From Chryseobacterium gleum (GTDB lineage: Bacteria; Bacteroidota; Bacteroidia; Flavobacteriales; Weeksellaceae), in NCBI RefSeq assembly GCF_900636535.1, contig NZ_LR134289.1, forward strand, positions 3,224,001 to 3,288,000: DNA of 64,000 bases, in the 5' to 3' direction. Shown here one piece after another: positions 27,633 to 36,868 of this stretch; positions within the stretch are counted from its first letter, which is position 1, and each line of letters starts with the position of its first letter. The notes under the pieces were generated by a model. That model ran no database searches. It had not been told where the DNA came from and was given only the letters and a program-made list of their open reading frames with translations. The translations under genes and the position numbers were made by a program.

Positions 27633-28745
27633 ATGAATTTTCTTAGACTTCCTTTCCTTGTCAAGCTTACACTTGTGGTGGTTTCCATCATTGGACTTGG
27701 CTATCTTCTGGCATTAGGCCAGAGTATTTTAGCTCCGTTTTTCCTGGCATTCCTTATGGCTATGCTGTTTTTACCGGCAGCCACTTTCATGGAAAGAAAA
27801 TTAAGATTTCCAAGGTCAATGTCCACAATGACTTCCGTGTTCATTATGCTGATGATTTTGTGTGGTATTATCTATTTCTTTACCAACCAGCTATCTGATT
27901 TCAGTAAAGATCTTCCTCATCTTCAGGAGCAGTTTACTACTGTTTTTAACAGCCTTCAGCATTGGGTTTCCAAAACTTTCAATGTAAAAGTGGATGAGCA
28001 GGTGGATTATATCAACCAGGGCTTGAATAAACTGTTATCTTCTTCAGGGGTAATTTTAGGATTTACCTTCGGGATTTTTTCAACAGGATTTGGATTTATT
28101 ATATTTTTCACGCTGTTTTTTATCTTTATTTTAAATTACAGAAGACTTTTAAATAATTTCATTGTTACGGTTTTTAATGAAAGACATAAAGCAAGCGTGC
28201 AGGAAGCGGTGAATGAGATCCGTATCATGACCAAGAAATACATCTTCGGACTGTTCCTTCAGGTGATTATCGTTTCCGTTCTAACCTCTACTCTCCTTAC
28301 TGTTCTGGGAGTAAAATATGCCATTCTTTTAGGAGTTTTGACCGGTTTACTGAACGTCATTCCATATCTTGGAATTTTTATTTCTCTTTTAATTTCCTGC
28401 TTTATAGCGTTTGCCACTTCTACGCCTTCAACATGTATTTATGTTGCTTTGGGGTATATTGCTATTCACGCTGTAGACGGAAATATTGTTCTGCCATTTG
28501 TAGTGGGCTCAAAAGTAAAAATCAATGCTTTATTTTCCTTTATCGGTATTCTTCTGGGAGAGCATCTTTGGGGAATTGCAGGAATGTTCCTGTGTATTCC
28601 GGCCATTGCCATTATTAAAATTATCTGTGAAAGAGTAGATGATCTTAAACCTTGGGGAAGATTACTCGGTGAAGAACAGAAGCCTGATAAGAAAAAGAAA
28701 AGTTATAAGATTTCCAAGAATATTACGCTTAAGGAAATGGACTAA
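27633..28745 (+). CDS. AI-2E family (PerM-like) transporter
   Basis: A 370-residue integral membrane protein of the AI-2E exporter family (formerly UPF0118). It shows the usual seven to eight helices with paired helices at the N-terminus, a soluble middle part (FNSLQHWVSKTFNVKVDEQV) and the conserved C-terminal block LLTGLLNVIPYLGIFISLL, then DGNIVLPFVVGSKVKINAL. Family members export autoinducer-2 or, in some bacteria, act as sodium/proton antiporters; the substrate here is unknown. It lies alone between two terminators. Confidence 0.9.
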   Translation: MNFLRLPFLVKLTLVVVSIIGLGYLLALGQSILAPFFLAFLMAMLFLPAATFMERKLRFPRSMSTMTSVFIMLMILCGIIYFFTNQLSDFSKDLPHLQEQFTTVFNSLQHWVSKTFNVKVDEQVDYINQGLNKLLSSSGVILGFTFGIFSTGFGFIIFFTLFFIFILNYRRLLNNFIVTVFNERHKASVQEAVNEIRIMTKKYIFGLFLQVIIVSVLTSTLLTVLGVKYAILLGVLTGLLNVIPYLGIFISLLISCFIAFATSTPSTCIYVALGYIAIHAVDGNIVLPFVVGSKVKINALFSFIGILLGEHLWGIAGMFLCIPAIAIIKIICERVDDLKPWGRLLGEEQKPDKKKKSYKISKNITLKEMD

Positions 28746-28820
28746 AATATGAGTAATAAGTAATATGCAATAAGTAATAATTGCCATATTCCTGCTCATA
28801 AATTTAGGTTTTAAATAAGC

Positions 28821-28848
28821 AGACTGCCTTTTCTAGGCAGTCTTTTTT
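28821..28848 (+). terminator. Terminator after the AI-2E transporter gene
   Basis: A perfect 9-bp stem (28821-28829 with 28835-28843, 5-nt loop) is followed by six T residues on the plus strand. Confidence 0.9.
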
Positions 28849-28854
28849 ATTGTA

Positions 28855-29022
28855 TTATGGAAGAGGGCACAACGGGCTCGTTCCATTTGGACATGTTTCT
28901 GTACAGAGAATATAAGATGGGTTATCCGGGCAGTATCCATAAGTCGGGCCTTCGGGATTTCCTCCGGGACTTGCACTTAAGATACAGAATAAAATTACAC
29001 ATAACCCATTAACTAACGTACA
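28855..29022 (-). pseudogene. Remnant of a small cysteine-rich double-glycine peptide
   Basis: An open frame of 55 codons ends at 28855 and has no ATG, GTG or usable TTG start. Its C-terminal part contains SASPGGNPEG, then YCPDNPSYILCTETC, and ends SPLCPLP. This resembles the small cysteine-rich peptides with a GG leader site, often called bacteriocin-like, found in many copies in Chryseobacterium. The charged leader normally preceding GG is missing, so this is probably a decayed copy. It fills much of the 360-bp gap between the transporter and DoxX. The resemblance is from memory. Confidence 0.4.
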
Positions 29023-29033
29023 TCAACAAATGA

Positions 29034-29096
29034 TTTTACATTTTATGTTAAATAAATAACAAAATATTCTATTTTTATTTTACATTTGATGTAAAA
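29034..29096 (+). promoter_or_regulatory. Twin palindromic operators and -7 element upstream of the DoxX gene
   Basis: Two near-identical 19-bp sites lie in the same orientation: TTTTACATTTTATGTTAAA (29034-29052) and TTTTACATTTGATGTAAAA (29078-29096). The second is a perfect 8-bp inverted repeat with a 3-nt centre. They are 44 bp apart, about four helical turns. TACATTTG (29081-29088) inside the second site also matches TAnnTTTG, so a bound repressor would cover the promoter. Confidence 0.6.
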
Positions 29097-29105
29097 TCAT
29101 CAATC

Positions 29106-29483
29106 ATGAAAGTAATAAAATTTATCTTATGCTTACTTTTCGGGCTTATGTTTATTAATGCCGGATTAAACAAGTTCTTTAATTATATGCCAATGGAGAA
29201 ACCTACTCCTGAACAAATGAAACTTTTCGCTGCCTTTGGAGAAATCAGCTGGCTGATGCCACTGGTAGGTACTGTAGAAGTAATTGGCGGATTACTGTTT
29301 ATTTTCCCAAAAACCAGAGCGCTGGGTGCCATTGTTATTCTACCTGTTATGGTAGGAATTGTGGCTCACGTTTTCACTTTGGACAAATCTCCGATGGGAA
29401 TGGGTATTGCCGGAGTGATGTTCCTGATCAACCTTTGGATGATTATTGACAATAAAGAAAAATACAAACACCTAGTTTCATAA
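29106..29483 (+). CDS. DoxX family membrane protein
   Basis: A 125-residue protein with four predicted membrane helices. It starts MKVIKFILCLLFGLMFINAG, continues LNKFFNYMP and has the family block LVGTVEVIGGLLFIFPKTRALGA. DoxX-like proteins are inner-membrane proteins with varied and mostly unproved roles, including redox and stress functions. It is a single-gene unit with two striking palindromes in its promoter region, so it is probably controlled by a dedicated regulator not encoded here. Confidence 0.88.
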   Translation: MKVIKFILCLLFGLMFINAGLNKFFNYMPMEKPTPEQMKLFAAFGEISWLMPLVGTVEVIGGLLFIFPKTRALGAIVILPVMVGIVAHVFTLDKSPMGMGIAGVMFLINLWMIIDNKEKYKHLVS

Positions 29484-29573
29484 GATTGCAGGTAATAAGT
29501 TACATTACCAGTAAACTTCACATGGAGTCTATTAGTACCTGTAACCTATTATCTGTTATCTGCTACCTATTGC
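29484..29573. repeat. Repetitive spacer between convergent genes
   Basis: The spacer between the DoxX gene and the acyl-CoA dehydrogenase gene contains near-copies of GTAACCTATTATC and CTGTTATCTGCTACCTATT. No gene or clear terminator is seen. It looks like a degenerate short tandem repeat. Confidence 0.4.
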
Positions 29574-30932
29574 TTATACAAAAGCACTGAAACCTGTAAT
29601 CGATCGTCCAACGATGAGCGAATTGATTTCTTTTGTTCCTTCATAGGAATAAATAGCTTCTGCATCAGCAACAAATCTCGCGACATCATATTCAAGCAGA
29701 ATTCCGTTTCCGCCCATCACTTCTCTGGCTCGGGAAACAATATCTCTTGTTCTCAGTGTACAGAAGACTTTTGCCAGTGAAGCATGTTCATCTTTTAAAA
29801 TTCCTTCATCCTGCATTTCAGATAATCTGAATACCATGGTCTGCATGGCAGTAAGATTAGACAGCATTTCTACCAGATGCCCCTGAATCATCTGAAACGA
29901 AGCGATAGGTCTTCCAAACTGTTCTCTTTTTCTGGTATAATCGAGTGCACTTTCATAAGCCCCTCTTGCACAGCCCGTTGCCATCCATGCCACTCCGGCT
30001 CTCGTCATTCTCAGTACTTTTCCCGTATCTTTGAAGGAATTGGCATTCTGCAGACGGTTTTCTTCAGTGATCAAACAGTCTTTTAAGGTGATCAATCCGT
30101 TCTGGACAATCCTTAAAGCCATTTTCCCTTTGATTTTTTCCACAGAGTATCCGGGATTATCTTTTTCCACAATAAATCCTTTTACTTCTCCGCTATCCAA
30201 GTCTCTTGCCCAGATAATAACCAAATCAGCAAAAGTGGCGTTACCAATCCATTTTTTCTGACCGTTAAGCACCCAGCCTTCAGGTGTTTTTCTGCAGGTT
30301 ACCGTAAGTCCGCCTGCCGCCCCGGAACCTACTTCCGGCTCTGTAAGCCCGAAAGCTCCAATTTTTTCAAATTTCTGCATTTGCGGAAGCCATTTTTGCT
30401 TCTGTTCTTCTGACCCGCAGATATAGATAGAACCCATTGCCAACCCTGACTGTACTCCAAAAAAAGTAGCAATTGAAGCATCAATTCTGGCCATTTCCAT
30501 TGCTATGACACCTTCCATCAGGAAAGGCATTCCCGGGCAGCCATAACCCTGATAAGTAACTCCACAGATATCAAGTTTCTGGAACTTCGGGATCAGTTCA
30601 AAAGGAAATTCATCCCTGAGCCAGTAATGATTGACAAGAGGTTTGACTTCTTTTTCCATGAATGCTCTTACTTTCAGCTGAATTTCACGCTGTTCGGGAC
30701 TAAGAGTATGGTAGATATCATAAAAATCCCCGTCAATAGGAGGAAGTTCTTTCTTTTTCTTATCCGGATCAAGCATTTTCATCAACCCGGAAAGCTGTTT
30801 ATCGTCCAGTTTTGAAAAATTATGCATCAGTTTTGGCAGATCCACTTTTTGAGAAATGGCACTCAGCTGATCAAAATCTATGGATGTGAATAATCCTATT
30901 GCGTTTCTGATTTTGGAAAAAGTATTTGACAT
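29574..30932 (-). CDS. Acyl-CoA dehydrogenase, glutaryl-CoA dehydrogenase-like
   Basis: An FAD enzyme that oxidises an acyl-CoA thioester at the alpha-beta bond. The protein has 452 residues from MSNTFSKIRNAIGLF; in-frame codons further upstream are unlikely. About 75 N-terminal residues form a helical extension. The dehydrogenase core follows with FGLTEPEVGSGAAGG, WVLNGQKKWIGNATFADL, YTRKREQFGRPIASFQM and, near the end, EAIYSYEGTKEINSL, whose glutamate is the likely catalytic base. By eye it is nearest to glutaryl-CoA dehydrogenases of lysine and tryptophan breakdown, but substrate cannot be fixed from sequence alone. Confidence 0.88.
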   Translation of the reverse strand: MSNTFSKIRNAIGLFTSIDFDQLSAISQKVDLPKLMHNFSKLDDKQLSGLMKMLDPDKKKKELPPIDGDFYDIYHTLSPEQREIQLKVRAFMEKEVKPLVNHYWLRDEFPFELIPKFQKLDICGVTYQGYGCPGMPFLMEGVIAMEMARIDASIATFFGVQSGLAMGSIYICGSEEQKQKWLPQMQKFEKIGAFGLTEPEVGSGAAGGLTVTCRKTPEGWVLNGQKKWIGNATFADLVIIWARDLDSGEVKGFIVEKDNPGYSVEKIKGKMALRIVQNGLITLKDCLITEENRLQNANSFKDTGKVLRMTRAGVAWMATGCARGAYESALDYTRKREQFGRPIASFQMIQGHLVEMLSNLTAMQTMVFRLSEMQDEGILKDEHASLAKVFCTLRTRDIVSRAREVMGGNGILLEYDVARFVADAEAIYSYEGTKEINSLIVGRSITGFSAFV

Positions 30933-31139
30933 AGTGATAAATTGTAGTTTTGGTTTGTAAAAGATAAGCAAAAACTGCTCCGAAAGCAATGACTGAAGCC
31001 TAAGTCTATTTTACAAAATACTAAATTTCAATTCATTAAAACTGAAAATATTATTTACAACCTTTTTACTTTTGATTTTCAAGCGTTACAAAAGATCCTG
31101 ACTGAACTTTGACTCAAGCAAACATTTAAAATCAACGCT

Positions 31140-32051
31140 ATGAAAACCACTTACATTAAATTATCTCTGTCAGCCGTTCTTTTATTAGGAATTTATTCAT
31201 GTAAAAAAAGAGAAGCCACCACCACCGATCTTGATGCTTATGCCACTGCTGATTCAGCTGTCACTGTTGTTTCAGACAGTATATCATCTGCAGCCAGTAT
31301 GAAAATAAAAGACAAACAGTTTATCAAAACTGCGGATGTGAATATGGAAGTAAAAGATGTGTATAATGCAACAATTGCTATTGAAAAATCCGTACAGGAA
31401 CTTGGTGGTTTTGTTACTAAAAGCAATCTTCAGAGTAATGTGGTTTCTGAAAACACTTACAATACTTCCGACGAAGAAGCTATGCTGGTAAAAAAATACC
31501 AAACGGAAAACACAATGCAGGTTCGTATTCCCACAGAAAAACTGGGAGAGCTTTTAACAGCCATCAATACGAACAAATTATTCCTTAATTCAAGATCCAT
31601 TAATGCGGAGGATGTAACTGCCAACATCAAATATTCTGAACTGGAAGGGAAAAGAAATCAAAAGACCTCTGAAAATATCAGCAAGCTGAAAACAAATAAA
31701 GATAAAGTGAATATGGATGACGGGAATATGTCTGAAGGGAATGCCCAAAAGCTGGCAAGTATGAATATGGCAGACAATCTGAAATACAGCACTATTGATA
31801 TCTACATCAAAGAACCCCAGTTGCGTATTGCTGAAATAGCAGTAACCAACACCACAAGCATTGACAATAAATACAGATACAATTTTATCTATGACGCTAA
31901 AGATGGTTTTGTATACGGATTCTATCTGATTCAGAGAATCATAGTTGCTCTTATCAACATCTGGCCGATCTTATTAATTGCAGCTGCTATTATCTATTTT
32001 TTAAGAAAAAGAAAAGTTTCAAAACCGGAACATTCAAAAATACAGGAATAA
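31140..32051 (+). CDS. DUF4349 domain lipoprotein
   Basis: A 303-residue envelope protein. It starts MKTTYIKLSLSAVLLLGIYS, followed directly by a lipobox cysteine (residue 21). The DUF4349 region contains FIKTADVNMEVKDVYNATIA and VRIPTEKLGELLTAINTNK, with a helical stretch between. One C-terminal membrane helix (IIVALINIWPILLIAAAIIY, about 265-288) is followed by a basic tail. Function of the family is unknown. TACTTTTG at 31067-31074 could be its -7 element. A terminator follows. Confidence 0.85.
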   Translation: MKTTYIKLSLSAVLLLGIYSCKKREATTTDLDAYATADSAVTVVSDSISSAASMKIKDKQFIKTADVNMEVKDVYNATIAIEKSVQELGGFVTKSNLQSNVVSENTYNTSDEEAMLVKKYQTENTMQVRIPTEKLGELLTAINTNKLFLNSRSINAEDVTANIKYSELEGKRNQKTSENISKLKTNKDKVNMDDGNMSEGNAQKLASMNMADNLKYSTIDIYIKEPQLRIAEIAVTNTTSIDNKYRYNFIYDAKDGFVYGFYLIQRIIVALINIWPILLIAAAIIYFLRKRKVSKPEHSKIQE

Positions 32052-32100
32052 CAAAGCACTACTAACCAATTGGTTATCATCATAATTTTAGATTTTACAT

Positions 32101-32131
32101 CCTCCCTTTCCGGGAGGTTTTTATTTTTTTG
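32101..32131 (+). terminator. Terminator after the DUF4349 gene
   Basis: CCTCCC (32101-32106) pairs with GGGAGG (32112-32117) and is followed by a long T-rich run. Confidence 0.87.
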
Positions 32132-32304
32132 AAAAAAAACTGTAACGATTAACTTATTTGTTTTACCAACTTTTTAAAAGAACAGAAAATCAAAAAATTA
32201 ATACTATGAAAAATTTAATAATTTGGAAGTCTCAGCATTAGTCAAAAAATTACACTGTAAACCCTATATCAGACTTATAACAGTAACCCAACCGTGAATC
32301 CATT

Positions 32305-32814
32305 GTGAGTAACCCAACTGAAACTACTTTTTTAAAGCTTATTAACCGGCACAAAGGCATTGTATACAAAGCCTCACGGATCTATGCTGATTCTGTAGAA
32401 GACCAGGAAGACCTTCAGCAGGAAATCCTTATCCAGCTTTGGAAATCCTATCAGAACTTCAAAGGGAACAGTGAGTTTTCAACCTGGATGTACCGGGTGG
32501 CCATCAACACCGCTATTACTTATTTAAAAAAGGAAAAACAGAGATCCGGTAGCCATACGGAAGTTCCTCATCACTTTGAAGTACAACAGGAAGATTACAA
32601 CCCTGCCAAAGACAGGCAGCTGGAAATTTTCTACAGCGCTGTTCAGGAACTTAATCCTCTGGAAAAAGCCGTCATATTTTATTTCATGGAAGGAATGTCA
32701 CATAAAGAAATCGGAAACAATCTGGGACTCAGTGAAGGCAATGCCCGCGTGAAACTTAGCAGAACAAAAGAAAAAATACAGCAAATCATAAAAAAATCAG
32801 GCTATGAATTTTGA
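32305..32814 (+). CDS. ECF-type RNA polymerase sigma factor
   Basis: A 169-residue sigma-70 family factor of the extracytoplasmic-function type. Region 2 covers about residues 15-80 (VYKASRIYADSVEDQEDLQQ, NSEFSTWMYRVAINTAITYL). Region 4 covers about 108-165 (LNPLEKAVIFYFMEGMSHKE, LGLSEGNARVKLSRTKEKIQ). No ATG is available; the start is GTG at 32305. The last 11 bp overlap the membrane-protein gene downstream, a typical sigma and anti-sigma arrangement. The 250 bp upstream hold no other gene, apart from an 11-codon ATG frame near 32205 that I do not regard as real. Confidence 0.92.
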   Translation: MSNPTETTFLKLINRHKGIVYKASRIYADSVEDQEDLQQEILIQLWKSYQNFKGNSEFSTWMYRVAINTAITYLKKEKQRSGSHTEVPHHFEVQQEDYNPAKDRQLEIFYSAVQELNPLEKAVIFYFMEGMSHKEIGNNLGLSEGNARVKLSRTKEKIQQIIKKSGYEF

Positions 32815-33409
32815 TGAATTAAAAGAACAGTGGAATAAAGAAAACAGCGATGTCCATATTCCTGACAGCATAAAGCAATTAAAGGAAAGTAAACACCCGA
32901 TAGAAAAGATTCAGAAAAATATGAAAAGAGAATTTCCCATGCAGATTCTTGCCATCATTATCATTGGCTTGTTTCCTCTTCAATTTCAGTTTCCGTCTTC
33001 ACAGTACATTATTTATTATGTTTCCTATACGGTAATGGTTGTCATATCGTCTTACTATCTGTCTGGATTTTATAAATTTTACAGAGAGACAGAGCTTTAT
33101 ACAGGAAACACGAAAAACAGCCTCTGGAAAATATATCATGAGCTGCGCCTGAATATGGAACGATACCAGTCATTCGGATTTTTACTGCTCCCTCATTTTC
33201 TGGTAACGGCAGGCCTGATTATTTATAATGCGATGGAAAAACAGGGAAAATCATTGGCAGAGCTTACTTCTTCTCATCAGCAGGGGTTGATCATCTTAGT
33301 GCTGATCGGAACTTTGGCAATCATTACAAGCATTGTTCTGTGGACAAAATACATCTATGGTAGAAGCGCTAAACAGTTGGAAAATATTCTGAATGAAATG
33401 GATGAATAA
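32804..33409 (+). CDS. Membrane protein, probable anti-sigma partner of the ECF factor
   Basis: A 201-residue protein whose gene overlaps the sigma factor by 11 bp. The N-terminal 45 residues are soluble and charged (MNFDELKEQWNKENSDVHIP). Four membrane helices follow, near 48-65, 68-88, 125-142 and 162-180. It lacks a zinc-binding ZAS motif, so the assignment as anti-sigma factor rests on operon structure and topology only. A terminator follows the stop. Confidence 0.7.
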   Translation: MNFDELKEQWNKENSDVHIPDSIKQLKESKHPIEKIQKNMKREFPMQILAIIIIGLFPLQFQFPSSQYIIYYVSYTVMVVISSYYLSGFYKFYRETELYTGNTKNSLWKIYHELRLNMERYQSFGFLLLPHFLVTAGLIIYNAMEKQGKSLAELTSSHQQGLIILVLIGTLAIITSIVLWTKYIYGRSAKQLENILNEMDE

Positions 33410-33440
33410 TGCCCGGCGCCCATCATAAAAGACTTGCCAT

Positions 33441-33475
33441 AAGACCTCAGAGTATCTCCGGGGTTTTGTTTTTTT
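33441..33475 (+). terminator. Terminator after the ECF sigma operon
   Basis: AAGACCTCAGAG pairs with CTCCGGGGTTTT around TAT, with one mismatch and one wobble, and is followed by a run of seven T residues. Confidence 0.8.
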
Positions 33476-33614
33476 AAAAAATTGTTATTTATCATCTTCA
33501 AATTTATCTGAGGTTTTATTTTTCCGTAAATTTGCAAATCAGAAATAAATGATTATGGATTATTAGCAATTTTCATCCAATACATGATCTTCTGAATGAT
33601 AAAAATTCTGTAAT

Positions 33615-35255
33615 ATGCTATCAAAAATAAATCCAACACAAACCAACAGCTGGAAAGCACTTGACGAGCACTTCGGTGGAAATGACTTTGACCTTAGAAC
33701 TCTTTTCCAGTATAACCCGAACCGTTTTAATGAGTTTTCCCTGCAAAAGGACAACTACCTTTTTGATTATTCCAAAAATTTAATTGACTCAAGAACAAAA
33801 GATCTTTTATTACAATTGGCAGAAGAATGTCAGCTGAAAGATGCCATTTCCAAAATGTTCTCCGGAGATAAGATCAATGAAACAGAAGGAAGAGCGGTGT
33901 TGCACACAGCATTGAGAGATTTTTCTGACCGTGAAATCCTTGTGGATGGAGAAAACATCAAACCACAGATCAAACGAGTGCTTGAGCATATGAAATCTTT
34001 TTCTGAAAAAATTATTTCAGGAGAGCATAAAGGTTTCAGCGGCAAAGAGATCACAGATGTAGTCAACATCGGTATCGGAGGGTCAGATTTGGGTCCTGTG
34101 ATGGTTTGTTCAGCGTTAAAGCATTTTAAAACAAGACTAAACACTCACTTTGTTTCCAATGTGGATGGAAATCATATTGCAGAAGTGGTGAAAAATCTGA
34201 ATCCGGAGACCACTTTATTCATCATTGCTTCCAAGACCTTTACAACCCAGGAAACGATGACGAATGCGCATTCAGCGAAAGACTGGTTCCTGAAGGCGGG
34301 AAAACAGGAAGATGTGGCGAAGCATTTTGTTGCCTTATCTACCAATATTGAAGAAGTTAAGAAATTCGGAATTGCAGAAGAAAATATTTTTGAATTCTGG
34401 GATTGGGTTGGCGGAAGATATTCTCTTTGGAGTGCTATCGGATTAAGTATTGTTCTTTCTGTAGGATACGAAAACTTTGAACAGCTTTTGAGAGGTGCTT
34501 ATGATACTGACCAGCACTTCCAGACAGCAGAATTCTCTGAAAATATTCCTGTATTAATGGGTCTTTTAGGAATCTGGTATCGTAATTTCTATGCAGCAAC
34601 TACTTACGCAATTCTTCCTTATTCTCAATATCTTGACAGATTTGCAGCGTATTTTCAGCAGGGAGATATGGAAAGTAACGGAAAATGTGTTGACAGAAAC
34701 GGTGAATTTGTGGAATATGAAACGGGACCTATCATTTGGGGAGAGCCGGGAACAAACGGACAGCACGCATTTTATCAATTGATTCACCAGGGAACAGAAT
34801 TGATTCCGGCAGATTTTATTGCTTATGCTAAAAGCCCGAACCTTGTTTCTGATCATCAGGATAAATTATTGGCCAACTTTTTCGCTCAGACTGAAGCACT
34901 TGCCTTCGGAAAACTGGAAGAAGAAGTGGAGGAAGAACTTAGAAATGCAGGCAAATCTGATGAGGAAATAGACAGACTTATCAATTTTAAAGTCTTCCAC
35001 GGAAATACACCGACTAACTCTATATTATTCAAAGAATTAACTCCTTTTTCATTAGGACAACTGATTGCTTTATATGAGCATAAAATTTTTGTTCAGGGTG
35101 TAATCTGGAATATTTTCAGCTTTGACCAGTTTGGAGTGGAATTAGGAAAAGTATTAGCCAATAAAATTCTTCCTGAGCTTGAGAACAATGAAACAATTAG
35201 CTCTCACGACAGTTCTACCAACGGATTGATCAATTACTATAAGAAAAACAAATAG
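33615..35255 (+). CDS. pgi: Glucose-6-phosphate isomerase
   Basis: Pgi interconverts glucose 6-phosphate and fructose 6-phosphate in glycolysis and gluconeogenesis. The protein has 546 residues, a normal length. Visible signatures are [36 protein letters not shown], the PGI block [19 protein letters not shown], and near the C-terminus the block [28 protein letters not shown] at 33527-33534 may be the -7 element, giving a leader of about 75 nt. Only 48 bp separate it from folD, with no terminator. Confidence 0.97.
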   Translation: MLSKINPTQTNSWKALDEHFGGNDFDLRTLFQYNPNRFNEFSLQKDNYLFDYSKNLIDSRTKDLLLQLAEECQLKDAISKMFSGDKINETEGRAVLHTALRDFSDREILVDGENIKPQIKRVLEHMKSFSEKIISGEHKGFSGKEITDVVNIGIGGSDLGPVMVCSALKHFKTRLNTHFVSNVDGNHIAEVVKNLNPETTLFIIASKTFTTQETMTNAHSAKDWFLKAGKQEDVAKHFVALSTNIEEVKKFGIAEENIFEFWDWVGGRYSLWSAIGLSIVLSVGYENFEQLLRGAYDTDQHFQTAEFSENIPVLMGLLGIWYRNFYAATTYAILPYSQYLDRFAAYFQQGDMESNGKCVDRNGEFVEYETGPIIWGEPGTNGQHAFYQLIHQGTELIPADFIAYAKSPNLVSDHQDKLLANFFAQTEALAFGKLEEEVEEELRNAGKSDEEIDRLINFKVFHGNTPTNSILFKELTPFSLGQLIALYEHKIFVQGVIWNIFSFDQFGVELGKVLANKILPELENNETISSHDSSTNGLINYYKKNK

Positions 35256-35303
35256 TAAGTAAAAAAGAAAGTAAAAGTAAATCTATAAAGTAAAAAAGTA
35301 AAA

Positions 35304-36188
35304 ATGGCAGAAATTCTTGACGGACTTAAAGTATCCAAGGAAATTAAAGCGGAGATCAAGGTTGAAGTAGAAAAGATTCTGGAAAGCAAAAGAAGAGCAC
35401 CGCATCTGGTGGCTATTCTTGTAGGAAATAACGGAGCAAGCAAGGCTTATGTAAACTCCAAAGTGAAAGACTGTGAAGAAGTAGGATTTCAATCCAGCTT
35501 AATAAAATTTCCAAGCACAGTTTCTGAATCTGAACTATTGGAAAAGATTGACGAGCTTAACAAGTCTAAAGCAGTAGACGGATTTATCGTTCAGCTGCCT
35601 TTACCGGATCAGATTGACCAGGAGAAGATCATCAATGCAATTGATCCGAGAAAAGATGTGGATGGTTTCCATCCTGAAAATTTCGGGAAAATGGCCCTTG
35701 AGATGGATACTTTCTTACCGGCAACACCTTTCGGGATTTTAACATTATTGGAAAGATATAATATTGAAACGAAAGGGAAAGACTGTGTAATTATCGGAAG
35801 AAGTAAAATTGTAGGAAGACCGATGAGTATTCTTATGGGAAGAAAAGATTTCCCTGGGAACTCTACCGTTACCCTTACACACTCATATACAAAAGACATC
35901 GAAGAATACACCAAAAAAGCAGATATCGTTATTACCGCTTTAGGAGATCCTCACTTCTTAAAAGGAGATATGATCAAAGAAGGAGCCGTAATTATTGATG
36001 TGGGTATTACAAGAGTAGACAACGACTCTCCAAAAGGATATTACCTTGCAGGTGATGTGGATTTTGACAGCTGTGCAGCAAAAGCAAGCTGGATCACTCC
36101 GGTACCTGGAGGTGTAGGCCCAATGACGAGAGCAATGTTGATGAAAAATACCATCATTGCTTACAAAACTTCGGTCTATAACGACTAA
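35304..36188 (+). CDS. folD: Methylene-tetrahydrofolate dehydrogenase/cyclohydrolase (FolD)
   Basis: FolD is the bifunctional enzyme that converts 5,10-methylene-tetrahydrofolate to 10-formyl-tetrahydrofolate through NADP-dependent oxidation and hydrolysis. The protein has 294 residues. It shows the substrate-site segment GNNGASKAYVNSKVKDCEEV with the catalytic lysine, VDGFIVQLPLPDQID, DVDGFHPENFGKM, the Rossmann-type VIIGRSKIVGRPMSILM, and the C-terminal signature TPVPGGVGPMTRAML. The 48-bp gap after pgi is an A-rich run with repeated AGTAAAA. Confidence 0.97.
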   Translation: MAEILDGLKVSKEIKAEIKVEVEKILESKRRAPHLVAILVGNNGASKAYVNSKVKDCEEVGFQSSLIKFPSTVSESELLEKIDELNKSKAVDGFIVQLPLPDQIDQEKIINAIDPRKDVDGFHPENFGKMALEMDTFLPATPFGILTLLERYNIETKGKDCVIIGRSKIVGRPMSILMGRKDFPGNSTVTLTHSYTKDIEEYTKKADIVITALGDPHFLKGDMIKEGAVIIDVGITRVDNDSPKGYYLAGDVDFDSCAAKASWITPVPGGVGPMTRAMLMKNTIIAYKTSVYND

Positions 36189-36195
36189 TTTTAAA

Positions 36196-36825
36196 ATGAA
36201 TAAAGAAGAAGATATTTTATTAAAAGAAGGTAAAATGCTCCCTGTGATGGAGCATTTTTACACTTTACAGGGAGAAGGGGCACATACCGGAAAAGCCGCC
36301 TATTTTATCAGGCTGGGAGGTTGTGATGTAGGATGTCACTGGTGTGATGTAAAAGAAAGCTGGGACCCTGAGCTTCACCCTCTTATGAATGCAGAAGAAA
36401 TTGCAGAAACGGCTGCCAGACACTGTAAAACAATTGTGTTGACCGGCGGTGAGCCTTTAATGTGGAATCTGGACATCCTGACATCCAAACTGAAAGAATT
36501 GGGATGTACGATCCATATTGAGACTTCAGGAGCCTATCCTATGAGCGGACATCTGGATTGGATTACTCTTTCACCGAAGAAAACAGGTCTTCCGAAAGAA
36601 GAAATTTATCAAAAGGCCAATGAGCTTAAAGTAATTATTTTCAATCATCATGATTTTACGTTTGCTCAGGAGCAGGCAGCAAAAGTTTCTGAAAACTGTA
36701 AGCTTTATCTTCAGAGTGAATGGAGCAAGAGAAATGACATGTATCCGAAGATCACAGATTTCATCCTGGAACACCCTGAATGGCAGGCATCCGTTCAGAC
36801 TCATAAATATCTGAATATCCCGTAA
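36196..36825 (+). CDS. queE: 7-carboxy-7-deazaguanine synthase (QueE)
   Basis: QueE is a radical SAM enzyme that contracts the ring of carboxy-tetrahydropterin to make 7-carboxy-7-deazaguanine, a precursor of queuosine in tRNA. The protein has 209 residues from the ATG at 36196, 7 bp after folD. The radical SAM cysteines are C43, C47 and C50 (CDVGCHWC). Other signatures are FYTLQGEGAHTGKAAYFIRL, VLTGGEPLMWN and HIETSGAYP. It is probably cotranscribed with folD. Other queuosine genes are not in the window. Confidence 0.95.
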   Translation: MNKEEDILLKEGKMLPVMEHFYTLQGEGAHTGKAAYFIRLGGCDVGCHWCDVKESWDPELHPLMNAEEIAETAARHCKTIVLTGGEPLMWNLDILTSKLKELGCTIHIETSGAYPMSGHLDWITLSPKKTGLPKEEIYQKANELKVIIFNHHDFTFAQEQAAKVSENCKLYLQSEWSKRNDMYPKITDFILEHPEWQASVQTHKYLNIP

Positions 36826-36868
36826 AAAAGTGTAAATTAGCTGGTGTTATTCGCTATAATACCGATAG

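Noticed and set aside
28746..29105. tRNA or riboswitch in the 360-bp gap before DoxX
   Set aside because: No cloverleaf or known aptamer blocks; the gap is explained by a terminator, a peptide remnant and two palindromes.
30933..30989. Longer N-terminus for the acyl-CoA dehydrogenase
   Set aside because: It overlaps the likely promoter region; MSNTFSKIR is the better start.
32206..32241. 11-codon frame before the ECF sigma gene
   Set aside because: Too short, no terminator or conserved feature; not supported as a gene.
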